Of a DNA stretch of 25,063 nucleotides, positions 13,953 to 23,987 are shown one piece after another. Under the pieces are notes generated by a model that saw nothing but the letters and a program-made list of their open reading frames with translations, was not told where the DNA came from and did not search any database. The stretch is from Chloroflexota bacterium (GTDB lineage Bacteria > Chloroflexota > Anaerolineae > Aggregatilineales > Aggregatilineaceae). The stretch is taken from NCBI GenBank assembly GCA_016234525.1, contig JACRBK010000376.1, positions 1 through 25,063 of the forward strand, in the 5' to 3' direction. Numbering within the stretch: the stretch's first letter is position 1; every line of letters starts with the position of its first letter. Both the position numbers and the translations under genes were made by a program.

Positions 13953-14897
13953 ATGTCCCTGGAACACATGCTTGTTCTTTTCGATCAACCTGTTGTTTCT
14001 CCGCAGCTTCTGTCTCATGCGGCAACGATTGCTAAGTCAAGTGGGGCTTCCATTACGCTGCTTAACATATTGGATTCAACGATATCGGGTCCACACGAAC
14101 AGTTCATCGATCCTCTCCAGTGGCACATGATCAAAACAGAAGCGGAATCCAGTTTGAATAAGGTCGCGGAACGTCTTCAACAACATGGTCTACAAGTCCA
14201 GAAGGCGGTACTGGAAAACTGGTCTATTGAACGTATTCTTAGATATATACAAGACAACTTCGTAGATCTGATCGCGGTCAACAAACACGGTGAGAGTATC
14301 GGAGAGAAACTGCATACTTTGCTGCGATATATCAATATTCCAATGTTGATTGCTCCGTCTAATGAATTGTTATCAGATGAAATCACATTAGCCAGCTATC
14401 AGAAAATATTGGTTCCACTCGATGGTTCTCAACGAGCGGAATTCGTTCTGCCGACAGCCACCAGTTTAGCTAAGGCTTCTGACGCCTCGTTAGTGCTGGC
14501 CCATGTCGTACATAAACCTGAAATGCCCCGCCGTACCCCTGCTTCGCCAGAAGATTTCGAGCTGCTCGATCGCCTTACTGAGCGAAACCGGGCCGAAGCA
14601 ATAATATATCTGGAACAACTTGTATCAAGAGTGGACGCAAGGGCCGAATCCCGACTTCTAGTAAGCGAAAAGGTGAGTACGGCTCTCCATAAATTGATCG
14701 AACAAGAAACTATCGACCTGGTTATTTTGAGCGCTCATGGATATTCGAGTGAGCCGCAGCGGCCCTATGGCAGCGTTGCCTATAACCTCATCAGCTATAT
14801 GAACAAGCCCCTTTTGGTCATCCAAGATTTTCCTTCCAGCGATATTTCAGCGAACCAACTGGGAGTTCCCATCAGAGAGAAATCCAATAGAGGGTAA
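13953..14897 (+). CDS. Universal stress protein with two tandem Usp domains
   Basis: A 314-residue protein made of two UspA folds, about residues 1-140 and 147-300. The second opens QKILVPLDGSQRAEFVLPTA and keeps a nucleotide-binding-type end: HG at 262-263, nine residues, then GS at 273-274 in PYGSVAYNLI, the G-9X-G[S/T] part of the ATP motif. The first domain (MLVLFDQPVVSPQLLSHAA) has lost the comparable GS and probably does not bind nucleotide. AAGGAAG precedes the ATG. The gene ends 4 bases before the glucan synthase, whose ribosome site (AGAGGG) lies inside this gene's last codons, so the two are almost certainly translationally linked. It may modulate the synthase; that is inference. 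Confidence 0.9.
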   Translation: MSLEHMLVLFDQPVVSPQLLSHAATIAKSSGASITLLNILDSTISGPHEQFIDPLQWHMIKTEAESSLNKVAERLQQHGLQVQKAVLENWSIERILRYIQDNFVDLIAVNKHGESIGEKLHTLLRYINIPMLIAPSNELLSDEITLASYQKILVPLDGSQRAEFVLPTATSLAKASDASLVLAHVVHKPEMPRRTPASPEDFELLDRLTERNRAEAIIYLEQLVSRVDARAESRLLVSEKVSTALHKLIEQETIDLVILSAHGYSSEPQRPYGSVAYNLISYMNKPLLVIQDFPSSDISANQLGVPIREKSNRG

Positions 14898-14901
14898 TCT
14901 T

Positions 14902-17900
14902 ATGGTTGTTTCACAAACCGAACACCTTTCAGAGGTTGTTCCTAATCCTCCTGAAAAATTAGCTGCACACCAGACTTTAGAAGACACTGCATTCCAACTC
15001 GCCCAGAGTCATGTGGTAGCAGGCAAGCCTGCTCATAATCAGATCCCACTGTTGCAGCGTCCCAAGCTAATCGAGGAGGTACTGGATCAAGCGCATCAAT
15101 ATTTTGCAAAAATCGCTGAGGATGAGCTTGTGATCTCCTATGCGGGCGAGTGGCTCCTCGATAACTTTTATCTGATTCAACAGAGCCTGCGGCAGGCTCA
15201 TGAGGACATGCCCACATCGTTTTATAAAAAGCTGCCCACACTGGTTCGCTCAACATGGGCAGATTATCCACGTGTATACGCCCTCGCACATGCCATCATA
15301 GACAACACGGATGCCAATTTTAGCCTGCAACAGATCAAAAACTTCGTAGATAGTTACCAGCAATCCGCACCATTGATCATGGGCGAGTTGTGGGCGCTTC
15401 CCACCATGCTGCGAATGAGAGTGCTGGAGGTTTTAGCCGCTACCGTGATCCAATTGGCGGGGATTCAGGCCGAGTCGCAGCAGATCGCTGCTCATCCTCC
15501 GCATTTAACATCGGATATTCCAGCCGAAACCATTGTTGCGAACTGCGTTACCAGCCTACGAATGCTCAATACGCAAGACTGGAAAACATTCTTTGAAGAT
15601 GTCAGCCTGATCGAGCAGATTCTACGGCAGGACCCGGCTGAAGTTTATGCGGCGATGGATTTTGAAACACGTAACGCTTATCGGAATGTCATTGAGGAAG
15701 CCGCGCTGGAGTCCGATCATGATGAAGCTGCGGTAGCCCACAAGGCCATCGCCCTGGCCCAACAGGCAGCGGAGAGATTGTTTTCAGAGAATGGACGAGA
15801 AGAGTCGACGGTAAACCGTCTCGTTCATGTGGGGTACTACCTGGTAGATCGGGGACGAGTACAACTTGATCAGGCGCTTGGCTGCCGTCCCCCTCTAAAA
15901 ATACGGGTAAGCCATTGGCTCCTCACACATCCCACCCTGACCTATCTCAGTAGTATTCTTACGCTGACCTTATTGATATTGTTGGGCGTTGGAAGCTGCA
16001 CATTTTGGGCAGGCGCTTCGTTGGCGCAGGTTCTCGGTGTTTGCTTTTTGGTACTTATCCCAGGAATCAGCACAGCAGTCAATATGTTGAATTGGATGCT
16101 TACGCATAACTTGAAGCCGCGTATTCTCCCTAAGATGGATTTTGAACAAAAAGTTCCCGCTCCTTATCAAACGGTGATTGTTATTCCGGCGTTGCTCACC
16201 GACGTCAAAGAAGTGGAGTCCCTGGTACAGCAGCTTGAACTGCATTACCTGCGTAACCCGGAAGCCGGTCTTTATTTTGCGCTTCTGGCCGATTTTACCG
16301 ACGCGTCAGAACAACATTTGGCGGGCGACGAAACCTTACTGGATCATATGAGCCGCCAGATTAAGGCTTTGAATGCCCGGTATCAAAGATCGGCAGGTGA
16401 GCGATTTTATGGTTTTGTGCGCGAGCGGCGATGGAATCCGGCAGAGAATAGTTGGATGGGATGGGAGCGCAAGCGGGGCAAACTGAGTGAGTTTAACCAG
16501 CTTTTATTGACAGGATCACCTGGTTCTTATACCACACAGGTCGGCGATCTGAGCATCCTCAACACCATCCGTTTTGTTATCACACTTGATGCTGACACGG
16601 TTCTGCCCAAGGGCAGCGCTCTGCGCCTGATCGGAACTCTGGCCCATCCATTGAATCAGGCTGAATTCTCTCCCGATGGAACACGTGTTATTTCAGGCTA
16701 TACGATCTTACAGCCTCGTGTCGAGATTTTTCCCACAGCCGCAAGCCAATCGCGCTTCGCGCGGCTCTTTGCGGGTGACGCCGGAATCGATCTCTATACC
16801 CTGGCGGTATCTGACACGTACCAAGACCTGTTTGGCGAAGGGATTTATGTGGGCAAAGGTATCTACGACGTAGCCGCTTTTGAACGCAGCCTTGCCGGAC
16901 GTATGCCAGAAAACACCCTGCTCAGTCACGACCTTTTTGAAGGCCTCCATGGACGTGTCGCGCTGGTCACGGATATTGTCCTGCTCGAAGATTACCCGGC
17001 ACATTACCTGGGGCACATTCGCCGTTTGCATCGCTGGATTAGAGGCGACTGGCAGTTGCTCCCCTGGATTCTGCGGTATGTTCCTGGCGCTGAAGGCTCC
17101 CGTCTTCCCACTGTTTTCTCCCTGGTCGACCGCTGGAAGATTGTGGACAATCTGCGGCGCAGTCTTTACAAACCGACCTTACTCCTGCTGTTCGCAGCCG
17201 GATGGTTATGGCTGCCCGGTTCGGCCTTAACCTGGACCATGTTGGCCCTCCTCTTCACGTTTATACCCTTTTTCCCGAACCGGATCAGCCAGCTTTTCCA
17301 AACCCTTCGCCATAGCGCTATCCAGCAATGGCTGTTAGGCATCGCTTTTCTGCCCTTTGAAGCCCTGACGAATCTCAGCGCCATTTTTGTCACACTTCCG
17401 CGACTCATCCGGCGCAAAAACCTGCTGCAATGGACGACCGCAGCGCATACCGCACAGCATTTTAAAAACCGCGTCATGGGGTCCGAGATGCTGCTGGCGG
17501 AAATGTTCAGCCTTGGGTTAGGACTGCTTGTTGGAGTTGTCAATCCTGGCGCATTACTGGTTAGCAGTCCAATCCTCTTGCTTTGGTTGTCTGCTCCCTG
17601 GTTTGCCAGCTTTATCAGCCAGCCGATTGATCTGAATAAAGCCGCGCTGTCACCCCAGCAGCACCAGCAGTTACGAACTCTGGCCCGCCGCACCTGGCTG
17701 TATTTTGAGCAATTTGTTGGGCCTGACGACCATTGGCTTCCTCCCGATCATTTTCAAAAATCGCCGCGCTATATCGTCGCGCGTCAAACATCGCCCACGA
17801 ATATCGGCCTGCTTTTGCTCTCAACCCTGACCGCCTACGACTTTGGTTATATTGGGAAAATGGAACTGGCGGTTCGATTACGCTCCACCTTTGAGAACCT

Positions 17901-20900
17901 GGATAAGCTAAAGCGTTATCGGGGCCATTTCTTGAATTGGTATAACACGCAAACACTGGAACCACTACCCCCTGCTTATGTGTCCACAGTTGATAGTGGT
18001 AATTTGGCGGGCTGCCTGTTGGCATTGCAGCAAGGGCTGGCGAATTTGAATAACCTCCCCATTCTACGAATCCAGCGGTGGGAAGGGATGTTAGATACGC
18101 TGGACGTTCTGGCTGAAATCCTTGACGGACTCAGGGCAACGAGCGCCAGTGCAGGAATAATAAAACTGCAAGCAAACCTCAGTGTCATCCGCAATGAGAT
18201 TGAGAGTCTGAGGGATCAACCAACAACCTGGGCGATGTTGATCACCCGACTGTTAGACGAGCGGTGGCCCGAATTTGGACAACAACTGATAGCCTTCATC
18301 GATGTAGAGGGCGAGAGCCTTGACGAAACGCTCAGAGCGGATCTACGCATCTATCTCGAACGCAGCCGCGCCCAATTGTTCACGATGCGGCGCGACATGG
18401 ATGTCATGCTGCCCTGGCTGCCTCTGTTCAGCCAGCCCCCCGCATTATTTACGTCATCCACTGCTGATGCTGCCATCTGTGAGCAGTGGCAGGCTCTGGT
18501 AGATGCTCTGCCTATCCTCCCTCCATTTGGACAGATCGTGGAGGTCTACCGGAATGGAGAGCAGCAATTACTTCTGCTCCAGCAGCGACTGATCGCCCAA
18601 CCGGTTCAGGATAATCAATATCAGGCAGCATTAGCCTGGTGCAGCCACTTGATGGCGGAGCTAGAGTCTGCACGGAGCACCGCAACCGCTTTGACGATCG
18701 GCTTTTCTGATCTGCGACAAGCCGCCGAAAATATCTTCCAGGCCATGGATTTTGGCTTTTTGTTCGACACCTACCGCTGTTTATTCCATATCGGCTATAA
18801 CGTTACCATGGAAAAGCTCGACAGCAGTTATTATGATTTGCTGGCTTCTGAAGCACGAATTGCCAGCTACATTGCTATCGCTAAAGGTGATGTTCCTCCT
18901 CAACATTGGCTACACATGGCCCGCCCCTTATCCGCACTCGATGGAGCGCAAGCGCTTCTATCGTGGAGCGGTACGATGTTTGAATATGTGATGCCCTGGC
19001 TGCTGATGCGGCATTATGAAAACACACTGCTTCATCAGAGCTGTCAGGTGGCAGTGGAACACCAGATCGCTTATGGGCGGCAGAAAGGCGTTCCCTGGGG
19101 AATTTCAGAATCCGGGTACTATGCCTTTGACAGCAGCTTCAACTATCAATACCGGGCTTTTGGAGTTCCTCGTCTCGCTTTTAAACGCGGGCAGGCAGCC
19201 GATTTGGTAATTGCGCCTTACGCTTCGATTATCGCGCTGCCCATTGCCCCGCAGGCCGTCATGCAGAATATCGCACGGCTCAACGAAATCTCAGCCCTCA
19301 GTACCTATGGTTTTTACGAGGCTGTCGATTACACGGCCAGCCGTCTGCCCCTCGGTGAAACACAAGCCATGGTGCAGGAATACATGGCTCACCATCAGGG
19401 AATGATTTTTGTCACGTTGGCAAACTATCTCTTTGACAACACTATGGTGCGGCGGTTTCACGACGATCCCCGAATGCAGAGCGTGGAACTCCTCCTGCAA
19501 GAGCGTATTCCGCAGCAGATTTTTACACAGCCACCGATGCCTGAGGAAACTCAGAATGCCGGTGTCGATCAAACCAGGATCGCGCTTTCCCCCTGGCTTG
19601 TGTCCGTTGACGCCAGCGTACCAGCGGTTCATTACCTGTCGAATGGACATTATAGTGTGTTGATTACCGGCGCAGGTGGGGGATACAGCCAGTGGAATGA
19701 GACCGCTCTGACCCGCTGGCACGCCGATACTACGCTCGAAGACTGGGGTACATGGATTTATATTCTTGACCGTGACAGCGGTGAACGATGGTCCGCTGGT
19801 TATCAACCCACCACGACACCCGCCGCATCGCAGGAAGTATTATTCTATGCACACAAGGCCGAATTCCGCCGGCGCGATCACGACATCTCACTGCATATGC
19901 AAATCACCGTTGCGCCCGATGACGATCTGGAAATTCGCCGGATTACGATAGCCAATCACAGTGATCGTCCGCGTCATTTAAGGCTGGCGAGTTATGGTGA
20001 AGTGGTGCTTGCCTCACAAAATGCAGATCAGCGCCATCCGGCCTTCAACAAACTATTTATTGAAAGCGAGTACCTTCCCGAAATAAACGGGCTGCTTTTC
20101 CGGCGGCGTCCACGTTCGGAACAGGAAGATCGTCTGTATATGCTGCATGTTATAGTTGCCGAAACGGACGAGAACAACCCTGTCTTCTATGAAACAGATC
20201 GAGACGTATTTGTGGGGCGTGGCCGGACGGCGCGAATTCCAGCGGCAATTGATAAAGACAAAGAAATGATGTCTGGTACGGTCGGCGCAACTCTCGATCC
20301 GATCCTGTCGCTCGGTCAAGATATCGAACTTCAGCCCTATACCTCAGTACAGCTTGCCTTCCTGACCCTGGCTGCTAATTCACGCCAAAAGCTTGTGACG
20401 CTGGCGAAGACTTATCAGGATTGGACCCACATTGAGCGCACATTTGAGCAAAGCCGCTACCGAAGCGAACGCGAACTACGGCAAATGGTATTGAGTACGG
20501 CTCATGTAGAAATGATTCAGAAGTTACTGAGTGCGCTGCTCTATCCGCACCCGCTGCTGCGAGCCGCTCCCTCAACATTGGCCACCAACACGCAGAATCA
20601 GTCTGGGTTATGGGCCTTTGGCATTTCGGGAGACTACCCGATTTTGTTGGTGCGTATCGGCGACGAAACCGAGCTTGAGTTGGCACATCTTCTGCTTCAG
20701 GCGCATACCTATTGGCGCAATCGCGGATTGAAGGTGACGCTAATCATTTTGAACCAGCGGGATACGGGTTATACACAGGAACTCTATAATCAAGTTCACC
20801 GTTTGATTGTGCGTATGGGCAGTGAAATCTGGATCAATCGCCACGATGGAATTTTTATTTTGAATGCTGACCAAATGTCTGATGCCAGCCGGGTTTTGCT

Positions 20901-23514
20901 AGAAACAGCGGCTCGCGTGGTCCTGGACGGTAAAAAAGGCTCGCTGAGCAACCAATTGGGAGTCTTCCAGCAGCCTGTTCATCTTCCGCTGTTTGCGCCC
21001 TTGCCCGGCTCTCATCCTCCAGAGTCAATGCCACTGCTTGAACGACCACAGAATCTACTGCTTGACAATGGGCGGGGTGGCTTTAGCCCTGATGGACATG
21101 AATACATCATCTATCTTCAAGAAGGCCAGCAAACTCCAGCCCCCTGGATCAATGTCATTGCTAATCCACACTTCGGGTTCACCGTCTCAGAAGCCGGATC
21201 TGGATTCAGTTGGAATGCTAACAGCAGCGAAAACCGCCTGACAACCTGGCGTAATGATCCGGTGAGTGATATTCCTAGCGAAGCACTCTATCTCCGAGAC
21301 GAAGAAACGGCAGCCATTTGGTCGCCTACGCCCCTTCCTGCCGGAACCCAAGATCCCTATCTGGTCCGACATGGGGCGGGTTACACGATCTTTGAACATC
21401 ACAGCTATGGCTTGAAGCAGCAGGTATGTCTCTTTGCCGCCCATGATGCCCCGGTCAAAATTATCCGGCTGCGGTTGGAAAACACATGGCAGTCGCCGCG
21501 CCGCATTACCGCTACATACTATGCCGAATGGGTGCTCGGCACACTTAAAGACATCACCCAGCAGTATATCGTGCCTGATTTTGATGTAGAAAACCAAACC
21601 CTGCTTGCCCGTAATCCCTATAGCATGGAATTTGGGGAACAGGTAACGTTTGCGGCAGCAAGCAAAAATCTGCACGGGCTAACAACAGATCGAACAGAAT
21701 TTTTGGGCCGGTTGGGAAATTATCGCCACCCGGCAGCATTGGACCGAATCGGACTGACGGGAACTATACAAGCCGGTCACGATCCCTGCGCCGTTCTTCA
21801 GTTACATATTGATCTGCCGCCGGGTGGTAGTGAAGAGGTCTTTTTCCTGCTAGGTCAGGGAGAAAACCGGGAAACCGCTTTGCAACTCGCGCGAAACTAC
21901 CGGGAAGCGGGGCAAGTTGAGCGGGTATGGGATCAGATGACTTCCTTCTGGGAGGATTTGCTCACCACTGTTACGGTACAAACTCCAGAACCGAGTATGA
22001 ACCTGATCTTGCGTTGGCTGCTCTACCAGACTGTAAGCTGCCGCATTTGGGGACGATCCGCGCTTTACCAGTCCAGTGGAGCGTTTGGTTTCCGTGACCA
22101 GTTGCAGGATGTCATGGCCTTGCTTCACGTTCGTCCTAAACTGACCAGAGAGCATATTTTAGTCGCAGCACGCTGCCAGTTTGAGGCAGGCGATGTGCTG
22201 CATTGGTGGCATCCGCCCTCCGGACGCGGCATTCGCACGCGCTTCTCAGATGATTTACTGTGGCTGCCGTTTGTGGTCGCACAATATGTCGCTGCCACTG
22301 GGGATAATGCTATTTTGCACGAGCAGCTTTCCTTCCTCAAAGGTGAAGCTCTGAAGCCAGAGGAAGAAGAACGGTATGGCTTTTACGAACCAACCACCGA
22401 GACATATACCTTGTACGAACACTGCCGCCGTGCTTTGAATAAAGGGTTTACGGCTGGGCTACATGGCCTCCCGTTGATGGGGACAGGCGACTGGAATGAT
22501 GGCATGAATCGGGTTGGGGTTGAGGGGCGTGGCGAAAGCGTCTGGGTAGGCTGGTTCTTGTATGCGACAATGTCCCAGTTTATCCCGCTGTGCAGAGAGA
22601 TGAACGATAATGACTTTGCCAGTCTGCTAGAAGGCCGCGCCAACGATCTGAGGCAGGCGATTGAACAATATGGCTGGGATGGTGAATGGTATCTGCGTGC
22701 GTTCTACGACGATGGGACTCCGTTGGGCTCTGCCAAGAACGAAGAATGTCAGATCGACTCCATCGCTCAATCATGGGGTGTTCTTTCAGGAGCAGCGAAC
22801 TTGGATCGCGCCCAACAAGCGATGCAAGCTGTCAATCAGCAGTTGATTAAAGATGAAGATGCCCTGGTTCTCCTATTCACACCACCATTTGATCAAACTC
22901 AGCGCGATCCGGGGTATATCAAAGGGTATCCACCTGGTATTCGCGAAAATGGCGGTCAGTATACCCATGCTGCCATTTGGACAATCTGGGCTTTTGCTCA
23001 GATGAGGCAAGGAGATCGGGCAGTAGAGTTATTTAACATGCTCAATCCAATTACTCACAGCGATTCGCCAGAAAAGGTTCAACGCTACCGAGTTGAACCC
23101 TATGTCGTCGCCGCCGATGTTTACAGCGTCGCACCGCACGCCGGGCGGGGCGGTTGGACATGGTATACAGGGTCTTCAGGTTGGATGTATCGCTTGTGTT
23201 TGGAAGCCATTCTCGGATTCCGCCAGGAGGGTCAGACTCTGCATGTGAATCCCTCCATTCCTTCTCATTGGTCTGGTTTTGAACTGACATATCGATACCA
23301 TACCGCAACGTACTATTTCAAGGTCGAAAATCTGGCAGGCGGCAGCGGCGGCGTTCAACGGATCATCTTGGATGGACAGGTGCTCTTTACGAATGGAATA
23401 GATCTGCTTGACGATGGAAAGAAACATCGAATAACCGTGGAGATGAAGCCAGGTCTTGTTGTAGAAAAAGATACCAATGGGCCGTACTCTCAAAAAAACT
23501 CAGTACAACCATGA
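14902..23514 (+). CDS. ndvB: Cyclic beta-1,2-glucan synthase (NdvB/ChvB type)
   Basis: A 2870-residue multidomain membrane enzyme, matching the 2830-2870 residues of Agrobacterium ChvB, Sinorhizobium NdvB and Brucella Cgs. Order: N-terminal helical region; two membrane helices (about 339-400); GT84 glycosyltransferase (about 420-740) with DAD at 563-565, SHDLFEG around Asp677 and HRW at 710-712; further membrane helices (about 759-907); a glycoamylase-like domain (about 925-1520, GISESGYYAFDSSFNYQY, YMAHHQGM); two GH94-type beta-sandwich modules (about 1575-1850 and 2090-2350); and a C-terminal GH94 phosphorylase (about 2360-2800). The GH94 motif GTGDWNDGMN carries the predicted general acid Asp2533. 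In known enzymes UDP-glucose is polymerised on a protein-bound primer, cyclised, and chain length set by the GH94 domain. No ndvA-type exporter is in the window. Confidence 0.95.
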   Translation: MVVSQTEHLSEVVPNPPEKLAAHQTLEDTAFQLAQSHVVAGKPAHNQIPLLQRPKLIEEVLDQAHQYFAKIAEDELVISYAGEWLLDNFYLIQQSLRQAHEDMPTSFYKKLPTLVRSTWADYPRVYALAHAIIDNTDANFSLQQIKNFVDSYQQSAPLIMGELWALPTMLRMRVLEVLAATVIQLAGIQAESQQIAAHPPHLTSDIPAETIVANCVTSLRMLNTQDWKTFFEDVSLIEQILRQDPAEVYAAMDFETRNAYRNVIEEAALESDHDEAAVAHKAIALAQQAAERLFSENGREESTVNRLVHVGYYLVDRGRVQLDQALGCRPPLKIRVSHWLLTHPTLTYLSSILTLTLLILLGVGSCTFWAGASLAQVLGVCFLVLIPGISTAVNMLNWMLTHNLKPRILPKMDFEQKVPAPYQTVIVIPALLTDVKEVESLVQQLELHYLRNPEAGLYFALLADFTDASEQHLAGDETLLDHMSRQIKALNARYQRSAGERFYGFVRERRWNPAENSWMGWERKRGKLSEFNQLLLTGSPGSYTTQVGDLSILNTIRFVITLDADTVLPKGSALRLIGTLAHPLNQAEFSPDGTRVISGYTILQPRVEIFPTAASQSRFARLFAGDAGIDLYTLAVSDTYQDLFGEGIYVGKGIYDVAAFERSLAGRMPENTLLSHDLFEGLHGRVALVTDIVLLEDYPAHYLGHIRRLHRWIRGDWQLLPWILRYVPGAEGSRLPTVFSLVDRWKIVDNLRRSLYKPTLLLLFAAGWLWLPGSALTWTMLALLFTFIPFFPNRISQLFQTLRHSAIQQWLLGIAFLPFEALTNLSAIFVTLPRLIRRKNLLQWTTAAHTAQHFKNRVMGSEMLLAEMFSLGLGLLVGVVNPGALLVSSPILLLWLSAPWFASFISQPIDLNKAALSPQQHQQLRTLARRTWLYFEQFVGPDDHWLPPDHFQKSPRYIVARQTSPTNIGLLLLSTLTAYDFGYIGKMELAVRLRSTFENLDKLKRYRGHFLNWYNTQTLEPLPPAYVSTVDSGNLAGCLLALQQGLANLNNLPILRIQRWEGMLDTLDVLAEILDGLRATSASAGIIKLQANLSVIRNEIESLRDQPTTWAMLITRLLDERWPEFGQQLIAFIDVEGESLDETLRADLRIYLERSRAQLFTMRRDMDVMLPWLPLFSQPPALFTSSTADAAICEQWQALVDALPILPPFGQIVEVYRNGEQQLLLLQQRLIAQPVQDNQYQAALAWCSHLMAELESARSTATALTIGFSDLRQAAENIFQAMDFGFLFDTYRCLFHIGYNVTMEKLDSSYYDLLASEARIASYIAIAKGDVPPQHWLHMARPLSALDGAQALLSWSGTMFEYVMPWLLMRHYENTLLHQSCQVAVEHQIAYGRQKGVPWGISESGYYAFDSSFNYQYRAFGVPRLAFKRGQAADLVIAPYASIIALPIAPQAVMQNIARLNEISALSTYGFYEAVDYTASRLPLGETQAMVQEYMAHHQGMIFVTLANYLFDNTMVRRFHDDPRMQSVELLLQERIPQQIFTQPPMPEETQNAGVDQTRIALSPWLVSVDASVPAVHYLSNGHYSVLITGAGGGYSQWNETALTRWHADTTLEDWGTWIYILDRDSGERWSAGYQPTTTPAASQEVLFYAHKAEFRRRDHDISLHMQITVAPDDDLEIRRITIANHSDRPRHLRLASYGEVVLASQNADQRHPAFNKLFIESEYLPEINGLLFRRRPRSEQEDRLYMLHVIVAETDENNPVFYETDRDVFVGRGRTARIPAAIDKDKEMMSGTVGATLDPILSLGQDIELQPYTSVQLAFLTLAANSRQKLVTLAKTYQDWTHIERTFEQSRYRSERELRQMVLSTAHVEMIQKLLSALLYPHPLLRAAPSTLATNTQNQSGLWAFGISGDYPILLVRIGDETELELAHLLLQAHTYWRNRGLKVTLIILNQRDTGYTQELYNQVHRLIVRMGSEIWINRHDGIFILNADQMSDASRVLLETAARVVLDGKKGSLSNQLGVFQQPVHLPLFAPLPGSHPPESMPLLERPQNLLLDNGRGGFSPDGHEYIIYLQEGQQTPAPWINVIANPHFGFTVSEAGSGFSWNANSSENRLTTWRNDPVSDIPSEALYLRDEETAAIWSPTPLPAGTQDPYLVRHGAGYTIFEHHSYGLKQQVCLFAAHDAPVKIIRLRLENTWQSPRRITATYYAEWVLGTLKDITQQYIVPDFDVENQTLLARNPYSMEFGEQVTFAAASKNLHGLTTDRTEFLGRLGNYRHPAALDRIGLTGTIQAGHDPCAVLQLHIDLPPGGSEEVFFLLGQGENRETALQLARNYREAGQVERVWDQMTSFWEDLLTTVTVQTPEPSMNLILRWLLYQTVSCRIWGRSALYQSSGAFGFRDQLQDVMALLHVRPKLTREHILVAARCQFEAGDVLHWWHPPSGRGIRTRFSDDLLWLPFVVAQYVAATGDNAILHEQLSFLKGEALKPEEEERYGFYEPTTETYTLYEHCRRALNKGFTAGLHGLPLMGTGDWNDGMNRVGVEGRGESVWVGWFLYATMSQFIPLCREMNDNDFASLLEGRANDLRQAIEQYGWDGEWYLRAFYDDGTPLGSAKNEECQIDSIAQSWGVLSGAANLDRAQQAMQAVNQQLIKDEDALVLLFTPPFDQTQRDPGYIKGYPPGIRENGGQYTHAAIWTIWAFAQMRQGDRAVELFNMLNPITHSDSPEKVQRYRVEPYVVAADVYSVAPHAGRGGWTWYTGSSGWMYRLCLEAILGFRQEGQTLHVNPSIPSHWSGFELTYRYHTATYYFKVENLAGGSGGVQRIILDGQVLFTNGIDLLDDGKKHRITVEMKPGLVVEKDTNGPYSQKNSVQP

Positions 23515-23520
23515 ACTGAG
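23492..23520 (-). terminator. Possible minus-strand terminator overlapping the glucan synthase stop codon
   Basis: Read on the minus strand, CTCAGT pairs with ACTGAG around a 10-base loop and is followed by seven T residues. It could end transcripts arriving from the ABC-transporter genes. The stem is only 6 bp. Confidence 0.4.
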
Positions 23521-23636
23521 GCGGGATCAGACCCGAACCAGCGGGTAGAATAAGGTGTGTGCTATCGCGGGGAAAGTAAATGGGATGCTCGGTCGTAGAG
23601 AGGTTTGACACGGGGATTGTAGCGGGCAGCGACCAA

Positions 23637-23676
23637 TGTGGCCATATAATGTTTTGCATAAAGCAGTATGGCCACA
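23637..23676. repeat. 10-bp perfect inverted repeat around a -10-like sequence
   Basis: TGTGGCCATA (23637-23646) and its exact complement TATGGCCACA (23667-23676) are separated by 20 bases. TATAAT overlaps the left arm. No gene starts close by on either strand, so a role as operator is unproven. Confidence 0.5.
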
Positions 23677-23866
23677 CTGTCCGACCGAACGAGACCCGAG
23701 AGACTAGACCCTGACTCCCATCGACAAGGAACTAACCCACAAAAGCTACTGTTTGTTCCGGCGTGTCATAGTACACAAAACAGCAGATAGCAGCGAACGC
23801 CATTTGCAAAAGATCCATTGGCAGCTTCCGCCGTGAATTTTTGGACTATATCTTACAGTCTCGTTT

Positions 23867-23905
23867 GTTGCACCAGCTTGCACTGGTATAAAGTGCAACT
23901 TTTTC
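23867..23905 (+). terminator. Possible plus-strand terminator / TTGCAC repeat cluster
   Basis: GTTGCAC pairs with GTGCAAC across a 19-base loop that itself holds CCAG/CTGG, and TTTTT follows. It would terminate plus-strand transcripts 350 bases beyond the glucan synthase. TTGCAC occurs twice directly and once inverted, so a protein-binding site is an alternative. Confidence 0.35.
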
Positions 23906-23987
23906 TTTAAAGGTCATTTGGGAATCATGGATAGAATTTATTGCAGATTCCTTCTGTAAGGTTACTCTGCTATAGATCCAAACTGCA

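Larger units (their letters stand above)
23521..23987. other. Gene-free stretch between converging genes, with several inverted repeats
   Basis: No convincing gene is visible on either strand. It contains the inverted repeat TGTGGCCATA/TATGGCCACA (23637-23676), with a TATAAT at 23645-23650 inside it. A looser outer pair is CTCGGTCG near 23589 and CGACCGAA near 23682. A TTGCAC/GTGCAA cluster lies at 23867-23905. Codon-like structure is absent in all frames I read. Confidence 0.55.

Noticed and set aside
19291..19806. Minus-strand frame of 171 codons inside the glucan synthase gene
   Set aside because: It is antisense to an in-frame, domain-rich gene, and has no recognised domain.
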